Positions 1 through 11,994 of a DNA stretch of 64,000 nucleotides are shown here, piece after piece. Position numbers and translations under genes: made by a program. The DNA is taken from the NCBI RefSeq assembly GCF_029873635.1, contig NC_080423.1:104265773-104329772 (forward strand), given 5' to 3'. The stretch comes from Malania oleifera (taxonomy: Eukaryota > Streptophyta > Magnoliopsida > Santalales > Ximeniaceae). The notes beneath the pieces are model-generated. The model ran no database searches, was not told the origin of the DNA, and worked only from the letters and a program-made list of their open reading frames with translations. How positions within the stretch are numbered: position 1 is the stretch's first letter; every line of letters begins with the position of its first letter.

Positions 1-3000
1 CTTGTAGTAAAGGAGTTTACGGACGTTTTCCCAAATGAGTTACCAGGCTTGCCACCCGATGGTGAGGTAGATTTCCCTATTGATCTACCTTCCGGTACAG
101 TGCCGATTTCTAAAGTACCTTATCGTATGGCGCCAGCATAATTGGTAGAATTAAAGAGTTAGTTGCAAGATTTGCTTGATAAGGGCTTCATACGACCCAG
201 TGTATCTCTGTGGGGAGCTCTAGTTTTATTTGTGAAGAAGAAAGACAGGACTTTGAGGATGTGTATGGACTATAGGGAGATTAATAAAGTGACAATCAAG
301 AACAAGTATCCTCTACCCCGTATCGACAATATATTTGACCAGCTCTAGGGTACACGAGTGTATTCGAAGATTGACCTCAGATCCGGCTACCATCAGGTAA
401 AAGTGAAAGCAGAAGACGTCTCGAAGATGGCCTTCAGGACCAGGTACAAGCATTACGAGTTTCTTGTTATGCCGTTGGGTTTGACGAATGCTCCTGCGGT
501 ATCTATGGACTTGATGAACAGAGTCTTCCACCAATACCCAGTCCAGTTTTTTGTTGTTTTAATTGATGATGTACTGGTCTATTCGAGGAGCTATGAGGAG
601 CATGAGACGCACTTGAGGCAGGTTTTGCAGACACTTCGGGAAAAGAAGTTGTACGCCAAGTTCAGTAAATGTGAGTTTTGGCTTGAGAAGGTCGTGTTCT
701 TGGGGCATGTTGTATCTGGAGACGGTATTTATGTGGATCCTAGCAAGATTGAGATGATAGTGAATTGGGCTAGACCGAGGAATGTTTAGGAGATCAGGAG
801 TTTCTTGGGGCTAGATGGCTATTACCGCCATTTCATTTAGGGATTCTCAACTTTGTCAGGACCTTTGACACGACTAACGAGGAAGAATGTCAGATTTGGG
901 TGGGACAACAGTTATGAGCAGAGTTTTCAAGAACTAAAGCAAAGATTAGTCACAGCACCAGTATTGGTTATCCCATTAGGGGGTGAGGGGTATGTCATTT
1001 ACAGTGATGCGTCCTTGAAGGGACTTGACTGTGTATTAATGCAGCATGGCAAGGTAGTGGCGTATGCGTCTAGGAAATTGAAAGAATATGAAAAGAACTA
1101 CCCTACACATGATCTTGAATTGGTTACAGTGGTACACGCATTGAAAATTTAGAGGCATTACCTGTATGACAAGTAGTGTGAGATTTTCTCCGACCACAAG
1201 AGCTTAAAGCATTTCTTCACACAGAAGGAACTGAATATGAGGCAGAGAAGGTGGTTGGAGCTAATTAAGGATTTTGATTGTATCATCAGTTATCACCCAG
1301 GAAAAGCAAACGTGGTAGCTGATGCGTTGAGCAGGAAATCTAGGGAACTAGTGTTGGCGGCTATGGAGATCCAGTATCCGATCATGATGGATCTGGAGAG
1401 ACTCAGCATAGAGTTGGTAGAGAATGATCCTCTAGTGTGTATTGCCAGCCTAGTAGTACAGCCTACTCTGCGAGAAGGAATTAAAGACGCTCAAAAGGAA
1501 GACCCAGAATTAGCAGAAGTGATGGATAAAGTACAGAGTGATCAGGGGGAGGAATTCAATATTGTAGATGACAGAGCTTTGTGGTTCCGTTCCAGATTAT
1601 GCGTTCCTGTTGATACTGAGATCAGGAAGACTATTTTAAAGGAGGCTCACATATCTTTGTATACAGTTAATCCCGCTAGTACGAAGATGTACAGAGATCT
1701 GCGAGATTCGTACTGGTGGAGTGGTATGAAGAGAGAGATTGCCGAGTATGTAGCCCAGTGTTTAACGTGCCAACAGGTAAAGGCTGAGCACCAGAGGCCG
1801 GAAGGGCAGTTGCAATCATTATTTATCCTAGAGTGGAAGTGAGATCATATATCTATGGACTTCGTGTTAGGATTACCGACGGCATTATATGACCAGAATG
1901 CCATCTGGGTGATTGTTGATTGTTTGACTTAGACCGTCCACTTTTTACCTATCAAGATTAGCTACTCCCTCAACCGTTTAGTGGAGATCTACATTCAGGA
2001 GATAGTTCGTTCTCATGGGGTGCCAGTATCGATTGTGTCAGATCGAGACCCGCATTTTACGTCACATTTTTGGAAGAGTCTGGAGGAAGCACTAGGGTCT
2101 TAGTTGTCATTTAGTATGACATTCCATCCTCAGTCAGATGGGCATACTAAGCGGATGATACAAACATTAGAAGATATGCTCCGAGCTGTGTATTAGACTT
2201 TGGGGGTAGTTGGACTCAGTTCATGCCGTTGGTAGAGTTCGCGTATAATAACAGTTGCCAGTCAAGCATTGGCATGGCATCATTTGAGGCTTTATATGGT
2301 AGGAGATGTTGTTCTCCTTTATTTTGGGATGAAGTGGGTGAGCGGCGATTAGTGGGGCCAGAGCTTGTGCAGCAAGCGCGTGATAAGGTTCGGATTATCA
2401 AAGACAGGATCAGTACAGCTCAGAGCCGACAGAAAAGTTATGCTGATAATTACCGCAGGAATCTAAAATTCGATGTGGGTAATCATGTGTTTTTGAAGAT
2501 AGCTCCATTGAAAGGGGTTATGCGATTTGGGAAGAAGGGTAAATTTAGTCCTAGGTTTATCGGTCCATTTGAAATTCTAGATAAAGTGGGATCGGTAGCT
2601 TACAGGCTTGCTTTACCACCTGTGTTGTCCAAGATCCACGACGTATTTCACCACGACGTATTCCATGTTGCTATGTTAAGGAAATACGTCTCAGATCCTT
2701 CTCATATCATCAATTATGATGAATTAGAGTTTAGTGATTTTACTGGTGTATGAGGAAGTACCCATAAAGATTCTGGATAGGAAAGTACAGGGCTACGTAA
2801 CAAGAAGATTCCTTAGGTAAAAGTTTTGTGGAGGAATCATGCAATTAAAGAGGCTTCATGGGAATCCGAGGAACAGATGAAACAAAAATATCCGCATCTA
2901 TTCCAAGAAGTTTGATTTGGTAAAATGTAAGTAGTTAGGTAGTATTTCTTTTGCATGTACATGTAATGGTTTAATTAGTGTAACATTTTAGTTTTGGGAG

Positions 3001-3170
3001 AATTTTTCTTTTGTTTATATGTAATCTCCTAGGACTCGAAATGTAACCACGGTATTCCTCCGCCATAAGTGGGGGTAGGTAATAAAATAAGTAGACCCTT
3101 TTCTTGCTAAGGGATGATGAATTACGTGAATAGTAAATTTTGAGGACGAAATTTTACAAGGAGGGGAGAA
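1..3170 (+). mobile_element. Ty3/gypsy chromovirus (Tekay/Del-like) internal region, pol part, partial
   Basis: Fossil retroelement whose 5' part lies outside the window. The + strand shows, in order: reverse transcriptase (about 1-830, with the core RT motif near 565 and the motif around YREINK near 270), RNase H (about 850-1210), the integrase zinc-binding segment (about 1640-1790), the integrase core (about 1850-2330), and an integrase C-terminal region ending in a chromodomain-like segment (about 2750-2910). That order and the terminal chromodomain are known for plant Tekay/Del chromoviruses. A purine-rich tract ending GGAGGGGAGAA (3160-3170) abuts the LTR as the polypurine tract. The coding region is broken in several places and is not functional. 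The family call is by motif recognition; the clade assignment is an inference. Confidence 0.9.
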
Positions 3171-4653
3171 TGTAATGACCCAAAGAATAATGGAATTTAA
3201 ATAATAAAAAGAAAGGGAAATGGAAACCGGAAACAGAAGGAGGCAGTCGACCTTGTCGACGACATTGCATTTTGGAAAGGATAAATCCCGAGGAATTTTT
3301 CAACTCCTTGTCGACGAATACAGGGGACTCGTCGACGAGGGTATAATAGGAGCTCGTCAACGAGGGTTGGAGTTCATCGATGAACTTTCTACAGGACTTG
3401 TTGACGAGGTGACGTGGCTCGTCAATAGGGAAATACCAAGGGGATGACTTTGGGGTTTTTGAATTTCGTTGACGAAGGGGAGAGTTCGTCGATGAATCTT
3501 CTCTTGACCTCATCGACGAATCTTCTCTTGACCTCGTAGACGAGGTGACGTGGCTCGTCGACGAAGGCCACAGTTTGAATAAGCCTAATCGAAATTTCCT
3601 ACGCAGAACACTTCTCTCTCTTACCCTTCGGTTTCTTTTCCTTCTCTCTTCGATTTCAGGCCAAATTTTCGCCAGTTCGACGATCTGAAGCCATCACGAT
3701 GCTCTTGGAAAAGTTCTCTGCAAGTCTGTTGGAGCGGATTGTCGGTGGGGCTGAGTTGGAAACCATCCCAAATCCAGGGTAAGGCTTTCTACTCAATATT
3801 TGGATTTTTGGAAGTTATAGAAAGTGTTATACGCTTGGAAATACTGAACTTTAGTTCTGGGAAATTCTGTTTTCAGGGTGTTGAACAGGGAACCCTGCGG
3901 GTGCGGGACAGATTTTCTTAAAGGCTTTTCAGGAATTAGGTAAGGGGATAAACTAAGCTAATTCTTTTTGAGAAAATATATGTATATATAGCATTTGATT
4001 TCAGGAAAGTAAATATGTTCATATATATAATTTATATATGAGAAAAATAATGGTAGGTTGAATATATATAAAATCTGTTAGTGTGGCATGAGTATAAAAT
4101 GTTATGAAATACTATTTTCTAGAAATGTAATTATAATACGGATTTTTATAATGGGAAAATCTGCGTACGGGCCGAGATTTTAATATATGTTTGCCGGCAT
4201 ACAGGCTGGCTATGTGTATGATTTGCCAGTGTATGGGCTGACTTATGTATATGATTTGCCGGCGTATGGACCGAGCTATGGATGTGATTTGCCAGTGTAC
4301 GGGCTGTAGTGACCCGAAGAATAATAGTATTTAAATAATAATGAGGGAGAGAAATGGAAAAAGAAACAGAATAAGGCAGTAGGCTTTGTCGACGACATTG
4401 CATTTTGGAGATAACAATTTCAAGGAATTTCTAGGGGTTCGTCGACGAAGGTTCTTTAGGACCTCGTCGACGAGGTCCCGTCTCGTCAACAAGAAAATAC
4501 TGAGAGAAGGATTTGGACTACTTTGAATTTCGTCGACGAAGGGTAAGGTTCGTCAATGAATTTACTTAAGGACTCGTCGATGAGGTGACGTGTCTCGTCG
4601 ATGAATCTGGCCTTATAAATAGTGAAAACTTGGATTTTTATTCAATTTCAGTG

Positions 4654-4697
<44 letters not shown>

Positions 4698-7424
4698 GGT
4701 CTCTCTCCTTTCTCTCTTCGATTTTAGCCCCTCCAGTCGCCGGATCAATGATCTAAAGCCACCACGATGTTCCTGGTGAAGTTCTCTTCAAGTTTGCTGA
4801 GGCAGATCGTCGGTGGGATCGAGTTGGATTTCATCCCAAATTCAGGATAAGACATTTTAGTCAATTTTTGGCCTTCTGACAGTTATAGGAAATGATGTAG
4901 GTAAAGAAATATTGATATTCTGTTCTGACAAATGTTGTTTTTAGGGTGTTGTGTAGGAGGCCCTTCAAGTGTTATGCCAGTATACCATAGGGGATTTTCA
5001 ATAATCAGGTAAGAAAAATATGCTATACTAAACAATTTTTCTATGTTTCAGTATAAACTATACGTTTTTATCAGTTGATTATTCATAATGGAAATTTATA
5101 CAGGTTATTATTTATGTATAATATGTTTAAAATCACTGTGTGGCTTGAGAATATGGGTATAATAAAGAAACATGTTTTACAGTATTTTCAAGATAAGTTT
5201 TATAGAATATACAACCAGTGGTTAAATTTTATAATAATTACAGAATGCCATGATTATACAGTTTTTAGTACCATGATTATACAGTTCATGATATATAGTT
5301 TTCAGTATCATGATTATGCAGTTTTCAGTACCATGACTTACAGATTACAATTCAGTTCAGAGATACAGATGATACAGTTACAATTTATTTCATTGTCATG
5401 GTTTATACAGTTATTACAAAATCATGGTAAAACAGTTAGTTGTTGATAGAAATATATATTATATAGTATCATACCCTGTTGGATCATACAGTTATAGAGC
5501 ACGGTACCGTAGCTACATACAATTTACAGAGTGCAACCACCTATTCAGATAATACGCGATAGTAGGTCGATCATATAGTGCCCTAGAGGTGGATAGGCTC
5601 CCCATAAGATATGGGTTGAGGAGGGTAGATCAAACCGAGGGAGTATAGTGATTTACCCTGGTCAGCTAGCCAGTGTAGATCCCGCCTACGGGCTGCACAG
5701 CCTTGTCATGCGGGGTTAAATCATGACACACAGTTATCCACAGGGAAAGTTTTCAGTTACTATTACGTATATACAGATTTACAGAAATAGAGAATATACT
5801 TATATACATTAGAAGTATTTTGAATAGTAACCTACAATATTGTTATGTTAAGCAACATGAAAAGGGTGGTGGATTTTATTACTTGTACTATATTTACATA
5901 TCCAGTTATACATGATTATATAGAAACAGATTTTCATAATATTGTAGCTCATTTGCCACACACTAGTAATAGCATATTTCGTCTTACTGAGCGATGGCTC
6001 ATCCCAATTACTTTAACATTTTTCAAGTGATCTAGGTAGGCGAGCAGACCAGGCTCACAGATAAAGGGGCCATAATACTGCCCTGTCAGTAGAGAGTGAG
6101 TATATTTTTGGGAGTATTTTTGTATAGACCTATCTAGTTGAGAATATTTTTGGGAAACAGTTATATATGTATATTTTGGGAAACCTGTTAGCACTCTAGT
6201 ATTGTATATAATTATATACGGATATGTTTATTTGATTTTCGCTTCTTACTGCTTAGGTTAATGATTAGGTTTACCCAATATGGTATTAGAGCATGTTAAA
6301 TGTCATAGTATAAAAAAAAAAAACTCAGTTAAATAGCAGGTCGTTACACGGGCTGTGCTATGATATGATTTACCGACGTATGGGCCGAGCTATGGTAAAA
6401 TGTGTAATACCAGCGTAAGAGTTGATGATTTTCATGATATATGTATATATGCAAAATGACATAATTGATTTAATAATTAATGATATGAAATATCCATGTA
6501 TCACAGTTTTAGTATATGTTATATGATATCAGAACCTGGTTGGCTTGGTCTAGGCTAGCACTTGCACAGTACCGTTGCTATGTGTCCATGGTCTTCGTGA
6601 TCATGATATTTGTGTTAACGCCGCTGTACGAAGTGTTGTGAGATTGGATGGTCGATGTGGTTTTTAAGAAGTGTGTGAGTGCCCCTGGTGTACGGACCAG
6701 GTTTGGCAGACCCATTAGACTTACAGACTATACTTTTGACTTAGCAGTGGTTGGCCAACCATTGTCAGGTCCCGCCTTGGACCACACAACCCAGTTATGT
6801 GGGGGTAATACATGACAACAACCAGTTAACCTACCGGGAATGTTTTTGTGTTATTATTTTTATATGAGATGAAATATGTCTATGAAAATGTAGTATGTTC
6901 TACCATGTTTTGATGATATATATGTTTTCCCAGATTTGACAAAAACAGTTGCTGATTATGTTCTGTCTGGTACATGTATAAAACGAAATACTCATGTTGC
7001 CACACATTAGTATTAGTTTATTTCCCTTACTGAGAGGTGTCTCACCCCAAAATTTTATAAACTTTTCAGGAGCCCCTGATAGGAGAGCGGGTAAAGCCCT
7101 GCTGATCTAGTACAGTAGATCTGCCCTTCCAGAAGGGTAAGTATTTTTATAGGGTCGGATGTATTTTGTGAAAATGGCTCTAAGACATTCTTTTGGGTTG
7201 AGTGTTGTGTATATATGTATACAGTGATTGTAGTAACTCTGGTATTGTGATGTATGATATAATGAGGTGTTTATGATTTACGTTTCCTACTGCTTAGGCT
7301 TTTGTTATGTGTTCTGATGTATCCCTGGTACCCACGGGTCCAAGTGGATTATGATCTGCTGAGTTGAGATTTGTGATATTGAATTTTTTTTTTTTTAAAT
7401 GTGGAAATTAAGTAGGTCGTCACA
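3171..7424 (+). mobile_element. 3' LTR of the left-edge Ty3/gypsy element, interrupted by a nested LTR
   Basis: It starts TGTAATGACCC directly after the polypurine tract and ends GGTCGTCACA at 7424. Without the nested insert (4305-6348 plus 5 bp of duplicated target) it is about 2.2 kb. The first 400 bp hold an array of palindromic TCGTCGACGA-type motifs (3246-3565), followed by a CT-rich stretch. The partner 5' LTR is off the window, so the target duplication cannot be checked; the bases after the element are GATGT. Homologous LTRs lie at 4305, 45380, 57536, 58184 and 61741. Confidence 0.85.
4305..6348 (+). mobile_element. Nested solo LTR (Ty3/gypsy), perfect 5-bp target duplication
   Basis: It begins TGTAGTGACCC and ends GGTCGTTACA, flanked by the identical target CGGGC at 4300-4304 and 6349-6353. 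It is 2044 bp with no internal region, so it is a solo LTR left by LTR-LTR recombination. It carries the GTCGACGA palindrome array (4386-4605), a TATA box (TATAAATAG near 4614), and a (CT)n tract at 4655-4693 in the presumed leader. It is inserted in the same orientation into the older LTR 3171-7424. Confidence 0.93.
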
Positions 7425-7860
7425 GATGTGATGGATTCTCCCTCATCCATTTTAAATATTTCATATTCATTAAGTAGCATATATATTTTGGACTTCTTGA
7501 GAAGTACCTTCATATGTGACTTCAATTTTGTCCCAAATTTCTTTGCCGGTTTCACATCCACAAATCCTATTATATTCATTATCACTCAAAGCACAATAAA
7601 GGAAATTCTTAGTTTGAAAATTAAGTTCAACTAAGCTTGTTTCGGTGTCCGACAATTCCTCAATTTGTTTTGGTTCACCTTTGGCATTTTTGAATTCATA
7701 GTCTCCCTTTGTGATGACCTGCCACATTTTGAGATTGTGTCCATGCGAAAAGGTGTCCACCAAATACTCCATTTGATCTTTTATACTCTGGATTTTACTC
7801 CAAAAAATACAAGCGCCTCGCTCTGCGTCCCACCCGAGAGTATATAAAGTTTAAAGGGGG
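7425..7860 (-). mobile_element. Ty1/copia gag fragment
   Basis: Reading -, the translation resembles the copia Gag (UBN2-type) region, with segments such as LYCALSDNEYNRI, GKEIWDKIEVTYEGTSQ and YEIFKMDEGESI. The fragment is cut on its left by the gypsy LTR ending at 7424, so the gypsy element inserted into this copia element. On the right it runs into a C-rich stretch (7855-7863 on the opposite strand) that commonly follows copia LTRs. The element is broken and incomplete. Confidence 0.7.
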
Positions 7861-9610
7861 GTGAGTGGATTCTTTTCAGGTATTTGGGCTTTCTCTACAA
7901 AATAAAAATCTTAGCAAGATTGCAAGTAATTATATTACAATATATAATGAAAATCAAGCACAATACAAAAATTAAAGAGTGAACGGAGAGAAAGCTTAAC
8001 GTGGTTCGGTACCAAGTCTATATCCACGCCTTAGCACCAAGCGAATGATTCCACAATCCACTAAGATACTCCTTCACCGGTGGAGCAAGTCTTACAACTT
8101 GGGTATTAAACCCTACACTCGGGAACAAATCGCTACCCGCTCACGAAGAGCCTTTGATCACAAAGAACCTTCACCAAACAATGGTTCACAAAGAACCTTA
8201 CAAGAGATTGGAATTACAAATCAATGCTCCTTAAATGAGCAAATATTAAAGACAATCAAATCCTCACTTTATTCTCTCAATGAATGAATCAAACACAACG
8301 AATGAGCAAGAGAGGATTGAACACTTGTGATGAATAACTAAAATGCAAAGTGCAAAGTGCTTAAGTTTTGGATAAAATGATTTTTTTTCACAAATATGAT
8401 AAAAAAAATGTTCAAAATTATGTCTAAACAAGCCTAATAGCTTGTATTTATAGCCAAAGAGCTAATATGAACGTTAACTAGCCGTTGGGAGCAAATCTTA
8501 TGTGATTTGTTTGAGAACTAAATGTTTTCTAACCATTATGGTGTTGGGCATGAGACCACTCGTCGATGAGTCCCCTACTCTCTTCGACTAGTCACACTCT
8601 GCCAACAATCGTTAACATTCTGCCTGCGACTCATCAACTAGTGCCCTACACTCGTCGACTAGTGTCTCCCCCTCATTGACGAGTTCCCTGAATAAAAAAA
8701 AGTCATCAAAATGAAAGTTGTGAGATTTTTTATTAGCTTTCCAACGACACTAAGATCGTTCTTTTTGGACTTTTCTAGCAAAAGTTATGCTCCAAATACC
8801 GAAAGGTATTTAGGACTCAAGGCTGTACTACAATAGTTGACGATTCCTCTGTTTTTCCTTGTCAAGAAGCCTTTTAATGACTTAAAACATTATTGGACAA
8901 AAATATAAGAAATATATTAATTCTAATGAAGATTAAAACTTGTTCAAGTGAGTTTTCCTATAAATATAAGATATCTTGTTTTATGAAAACATATTTGAAG
9001 ACTTGTTTTGATATTTTATATGCTTAGTATGTCCTTTATTAAATATACTTGACTTTATTGAGTGCTTAGGACATAAAGCTCGTTTTGACACAACCAGGAC
9101 TAAGTATAAAAATATTCTTAAAACTAGCTAGGATGTTAAAAACTTGTCCATTTGAAAACATATTTTGAGTTTAGGATTCTTTTGACAAACTCTTTGATAT
9201 TTTAACATTGAAAACTATTAAAGTTGAGTTTGTGACTTAAGTAAAATCTTACAAACTCATGTGTCCTAGTATGCATATGCATTTGCTCAACTCTTGCTCA
9301 GAAATCATGTTAGAAATACACCCGCAAGAGTTACAAAATGTTCTTACCTCGCACAACCCTTATTAGATATAATTTAATAATTAAGCTTTCGTTGGTTGTG
9401 CTTAAGTCCTTTCTGAGTGAGTGTCTTTTTTATCTTTTCTTCTTGACGTTTATTCGGTCCGATCTTTGCCTTTGATCCAGTACCTCCATGTATTTGCCAC
9501 TTGAACCTGTACTAAACATGATCTGTAAAGATGGAATACACTATGAACAACTTATAAGTTAATATTATCAAAACATATAAACCATGATAGTGTAGCCACC
9601 AAGGCTAACA
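7861..9610 (-). mobile_element. Probable LTR of the same copia element (minus orientation)
   Basis: On the - strand the sequence beginning TGTTAGCCTTGGTGGC at 9610 has the look of a copia LTR start. It runs to about 7860 next to the copia gag fragment. A TATA-like box on - lies at about 8443-8453 (GGCTATAAATAC). Upstream of it, at 8555-8690, are CTCGTCGATGAG and TCGTCGACTAGTG type motifs. The inner boundary is approximate because no clean primer-binding site is visible. It might instead be two abutting repeats. Confidence 0.45.
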
Positions 9611-11592
9611 ATAAGGATAGTAAAAGAAATTTTAGGTGAGTACAAAGGAAGACACTTGGATAATAAAGAAAGTTGGTAGTGAGATCAAGAAGTCTAGAAA
9701 GCCATTAAGACAAAAAAAAATTGGTATAAAATATGACAAATTTACAAAAAATATAAAAAATCTTGAAAAATATAAAGAAGCAAGCAAAAATGCAAAAATA
9801 ACTATTAATGAAGCTAAACATAGAGCTTATGATACTTTATATACTAACTAGATTCAAAAGATGGAGAAAAAAAACATTTACAAACTTGCTAGAGATAGAG
9901 AAAGAAAATATAAAGATTTAGGCGATGTAAAATGTATAAAGGATGAGAATGATAATGTCTTAATTAGAGAATAAGATATAAAAGAGAGGTGGCGAAGATT
10001 TTTTGATAAGTTGTTTAATGAAAACTAAGATGAAAGATTGAAATTGAAAGTGACAAATGAGGAAAATATTAAAAATAGGAGACTTATTTGCAAAATTAGT
10101 GTCCTTGAAATTAAGATGACATTAAGAAAGATGAAAAGTGGGAGATCTATAAGATCTGATAAAATACCAATTAATGTTTGAAAATGTTTAGGGGATAATT
10201 GAATTATTTGGTTAACAAATTTATTCAACACTATTATAAAACAAAAAAAATATTGGAAAAATGAAGGAAAAATATGCTAGTACCTTTGTACATAAAGGCA
10301 AAATTCAAAATTGTAATAAATATCGTTGATTTAAGTTACAATTCATATAATGACATTATGGGAAAGGGTAATTGAACGTAGGATAAAATTAGAAACAAAG
10401 ATTTGGAAAAAACAATTTGACACTATGCCTAAGAGATCAACAACAAAAATTATTTATCTTTTAAAAAGTTTAATGGAAAAGTTTTTTTTTTTAAAAGAAG
10501 AGGAATTTGTATATGATTTTTATTAACATAGAGAAAGCTTATGATAGAGCATGTAGAGAAGTTCTTTGCTGGGTCTTAGAAAGGAAGGGAGTGTGCAGTA
10601 AATATATAAAAGTCATTAAGGATATATATGATAAAGTAGTGACTAGCTTTAGGACTGTAGAAGGAGAATCTAAAGATTTTCCAATCACAGTAGGTGTACA
10701 TCAAGTTTTACTTCAAGTCTTTACATTTTACTATAGTAATTGATGAACTAATTAAAAAGATCCAAAATGAGATTCCTTGGTATATATTGTTTGTAGATGC
10801 TATTGTATTGATCGATGATAGTAGGAGCGGAGTGGAATCTAAGTTAGAATTTCAAAGAGCCACATTAGAGTCTAAAAGGTTTGGGATAAGTAGGAATAAG
10901 ATAGATTATATAAAATGTAATTTCAGAAATGTAAGGAGTAAAAATAAAGAGAATATTAAACTTGATAATCAAGAGATTAATAACATGATAGATTTACTTA
11001 TCTTGGATCTATTATGTAAGCTGAAGGGGAAACTGATGAAGATATAGTACATAAAATTAAAACAAGTTGGGTAAAATGGAGGAGTGCATCGTGCATGTTG
11101 TGTGATTGTAAAATACCTTTCAAATTAAAAGAAAATTTTTATAAAACAATTATAAGACCAACTATGCTTTATGGTTTAGAATGTTAGGTAACTAAAAATA
11201 TGTACAAAAGATAAAAGTTGTTGAGATTGCGAAGTTAAGATGGATGAGTGTTTTAGCATTAAAAGATGAAGTAAAAAAATAAGCATATACCTAATAATTT
11301 AAGCATAGCATCGTTTGAAAATAAGATAAGGGAGAGACTACTTAGATGGTTTGGACATTTGAAATGTGGGCATAGTAGAATACCTGTGAGGAAAAATGTA
11401 TTAATTATTGTTTCTAGCATGAAAATAGGTTAAGAGAGACTTAAAATAATTTGAAATGAGGTACTAAATAAGGATCTAATAACCCTTAATCTAATAAGAA
11501 AAATACTTTTGATTGAATAAATTAGAGAAAAAGAATTCATATAATAGATCCCACCTAGTGGGACTTAATGCTTGTTGTTGTTGTTGTTTGTT
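9611..11592 (+). mobile_element. RTE-clade LINE remnant, 5' truncated, (GTT)n tail
   Basis: The + strand encodes the C-terminal part of a non-LTR element. It shows a pre-RT segment (IYKLARDRERKYKDLGDV and neighbours), RT blocks around 10500-10740 (FINIEKAYDRA, VLERKGVCSKYIKVIKD), a segment near 10780 where the RT catalytic box FADD would be (here FVDA), and a C-terminal part near 11040-11180. The 3' end CACCTAGTGGGACTTAATG plus a short (GTT)n run at 11571-11590 is typical of plant RTE elements. Several stops and frame changes break it, and the FADD aspartates are altered. The endonuclease part is missing; the left end is cut by the copia LTR at 9610. Confidence 0.8.
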
Positions 11593-11994
11593 AATTAATC
11601 ATATAATTATCTTATCAAAGATGGGAAAATTGTGCATTGTTACTTCCATAGTTTCTATCGAAGTTTTGCCTAGCAAAACACAAAAAAAGTTTATCCAGGA
11701 TTTCAAATAGGTGGGCCGAACTAATGAACTTGTTGGGGAGAGGGGGGCTGGGCCACCAAATTATATCAGGAGCAATTCTAGGCCTACTTATACTCACTCT
11801 AAAAGCCCACATACCACATTGAGGCCCATTTCAAAACATCCGCCGCTTTGCAAAGTGCAGTCTGTGGTCTTCCCCTCCCCACCTCCTTATCCTCAACTCC
11901 TTACCCCTCTCCTAAACCCTTCTCCTTCCCTCCCTCCCTCCCTTCCCCTTTTTCTCTCTCTCAAATCCCTCCTCTTCCTCTTGCCCTAAGAAGA
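11593..11994 (+). promoter_or_regulatory. Upstream region and 5' UTR of the CP31 gene
   Basis: Only 402 bp separate the LINE tail from the CP31 start codon. No strong TATA box is seen. A long pyrimidine-rich stretch (11866-11980, CT and CCCT runs) lies just before the ATG, a common leader type in plant nuclear genes for chloroplast proteins. An in-frame ATG at 11848 exists, but its product would be low-complexity proline/serine, so I treat it as untranslated. Confidence 0.5.

Noticed and set aside
3246-3565. Regularly recurring TCGTCGACGA words resembling a CRISPR-like array
   Set aside because: The repeats are short, variable and irregularly spaced. They occur in the U3 region of eukaryotic LTRs.
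11848-11994. Upstream in-frame ATG of CP31
   Set aside because: It would add a low-complexity Pro/Ser/Leu stretch from the CT-rich leader. The Met at 11995 is followed by a normal transit peptide.
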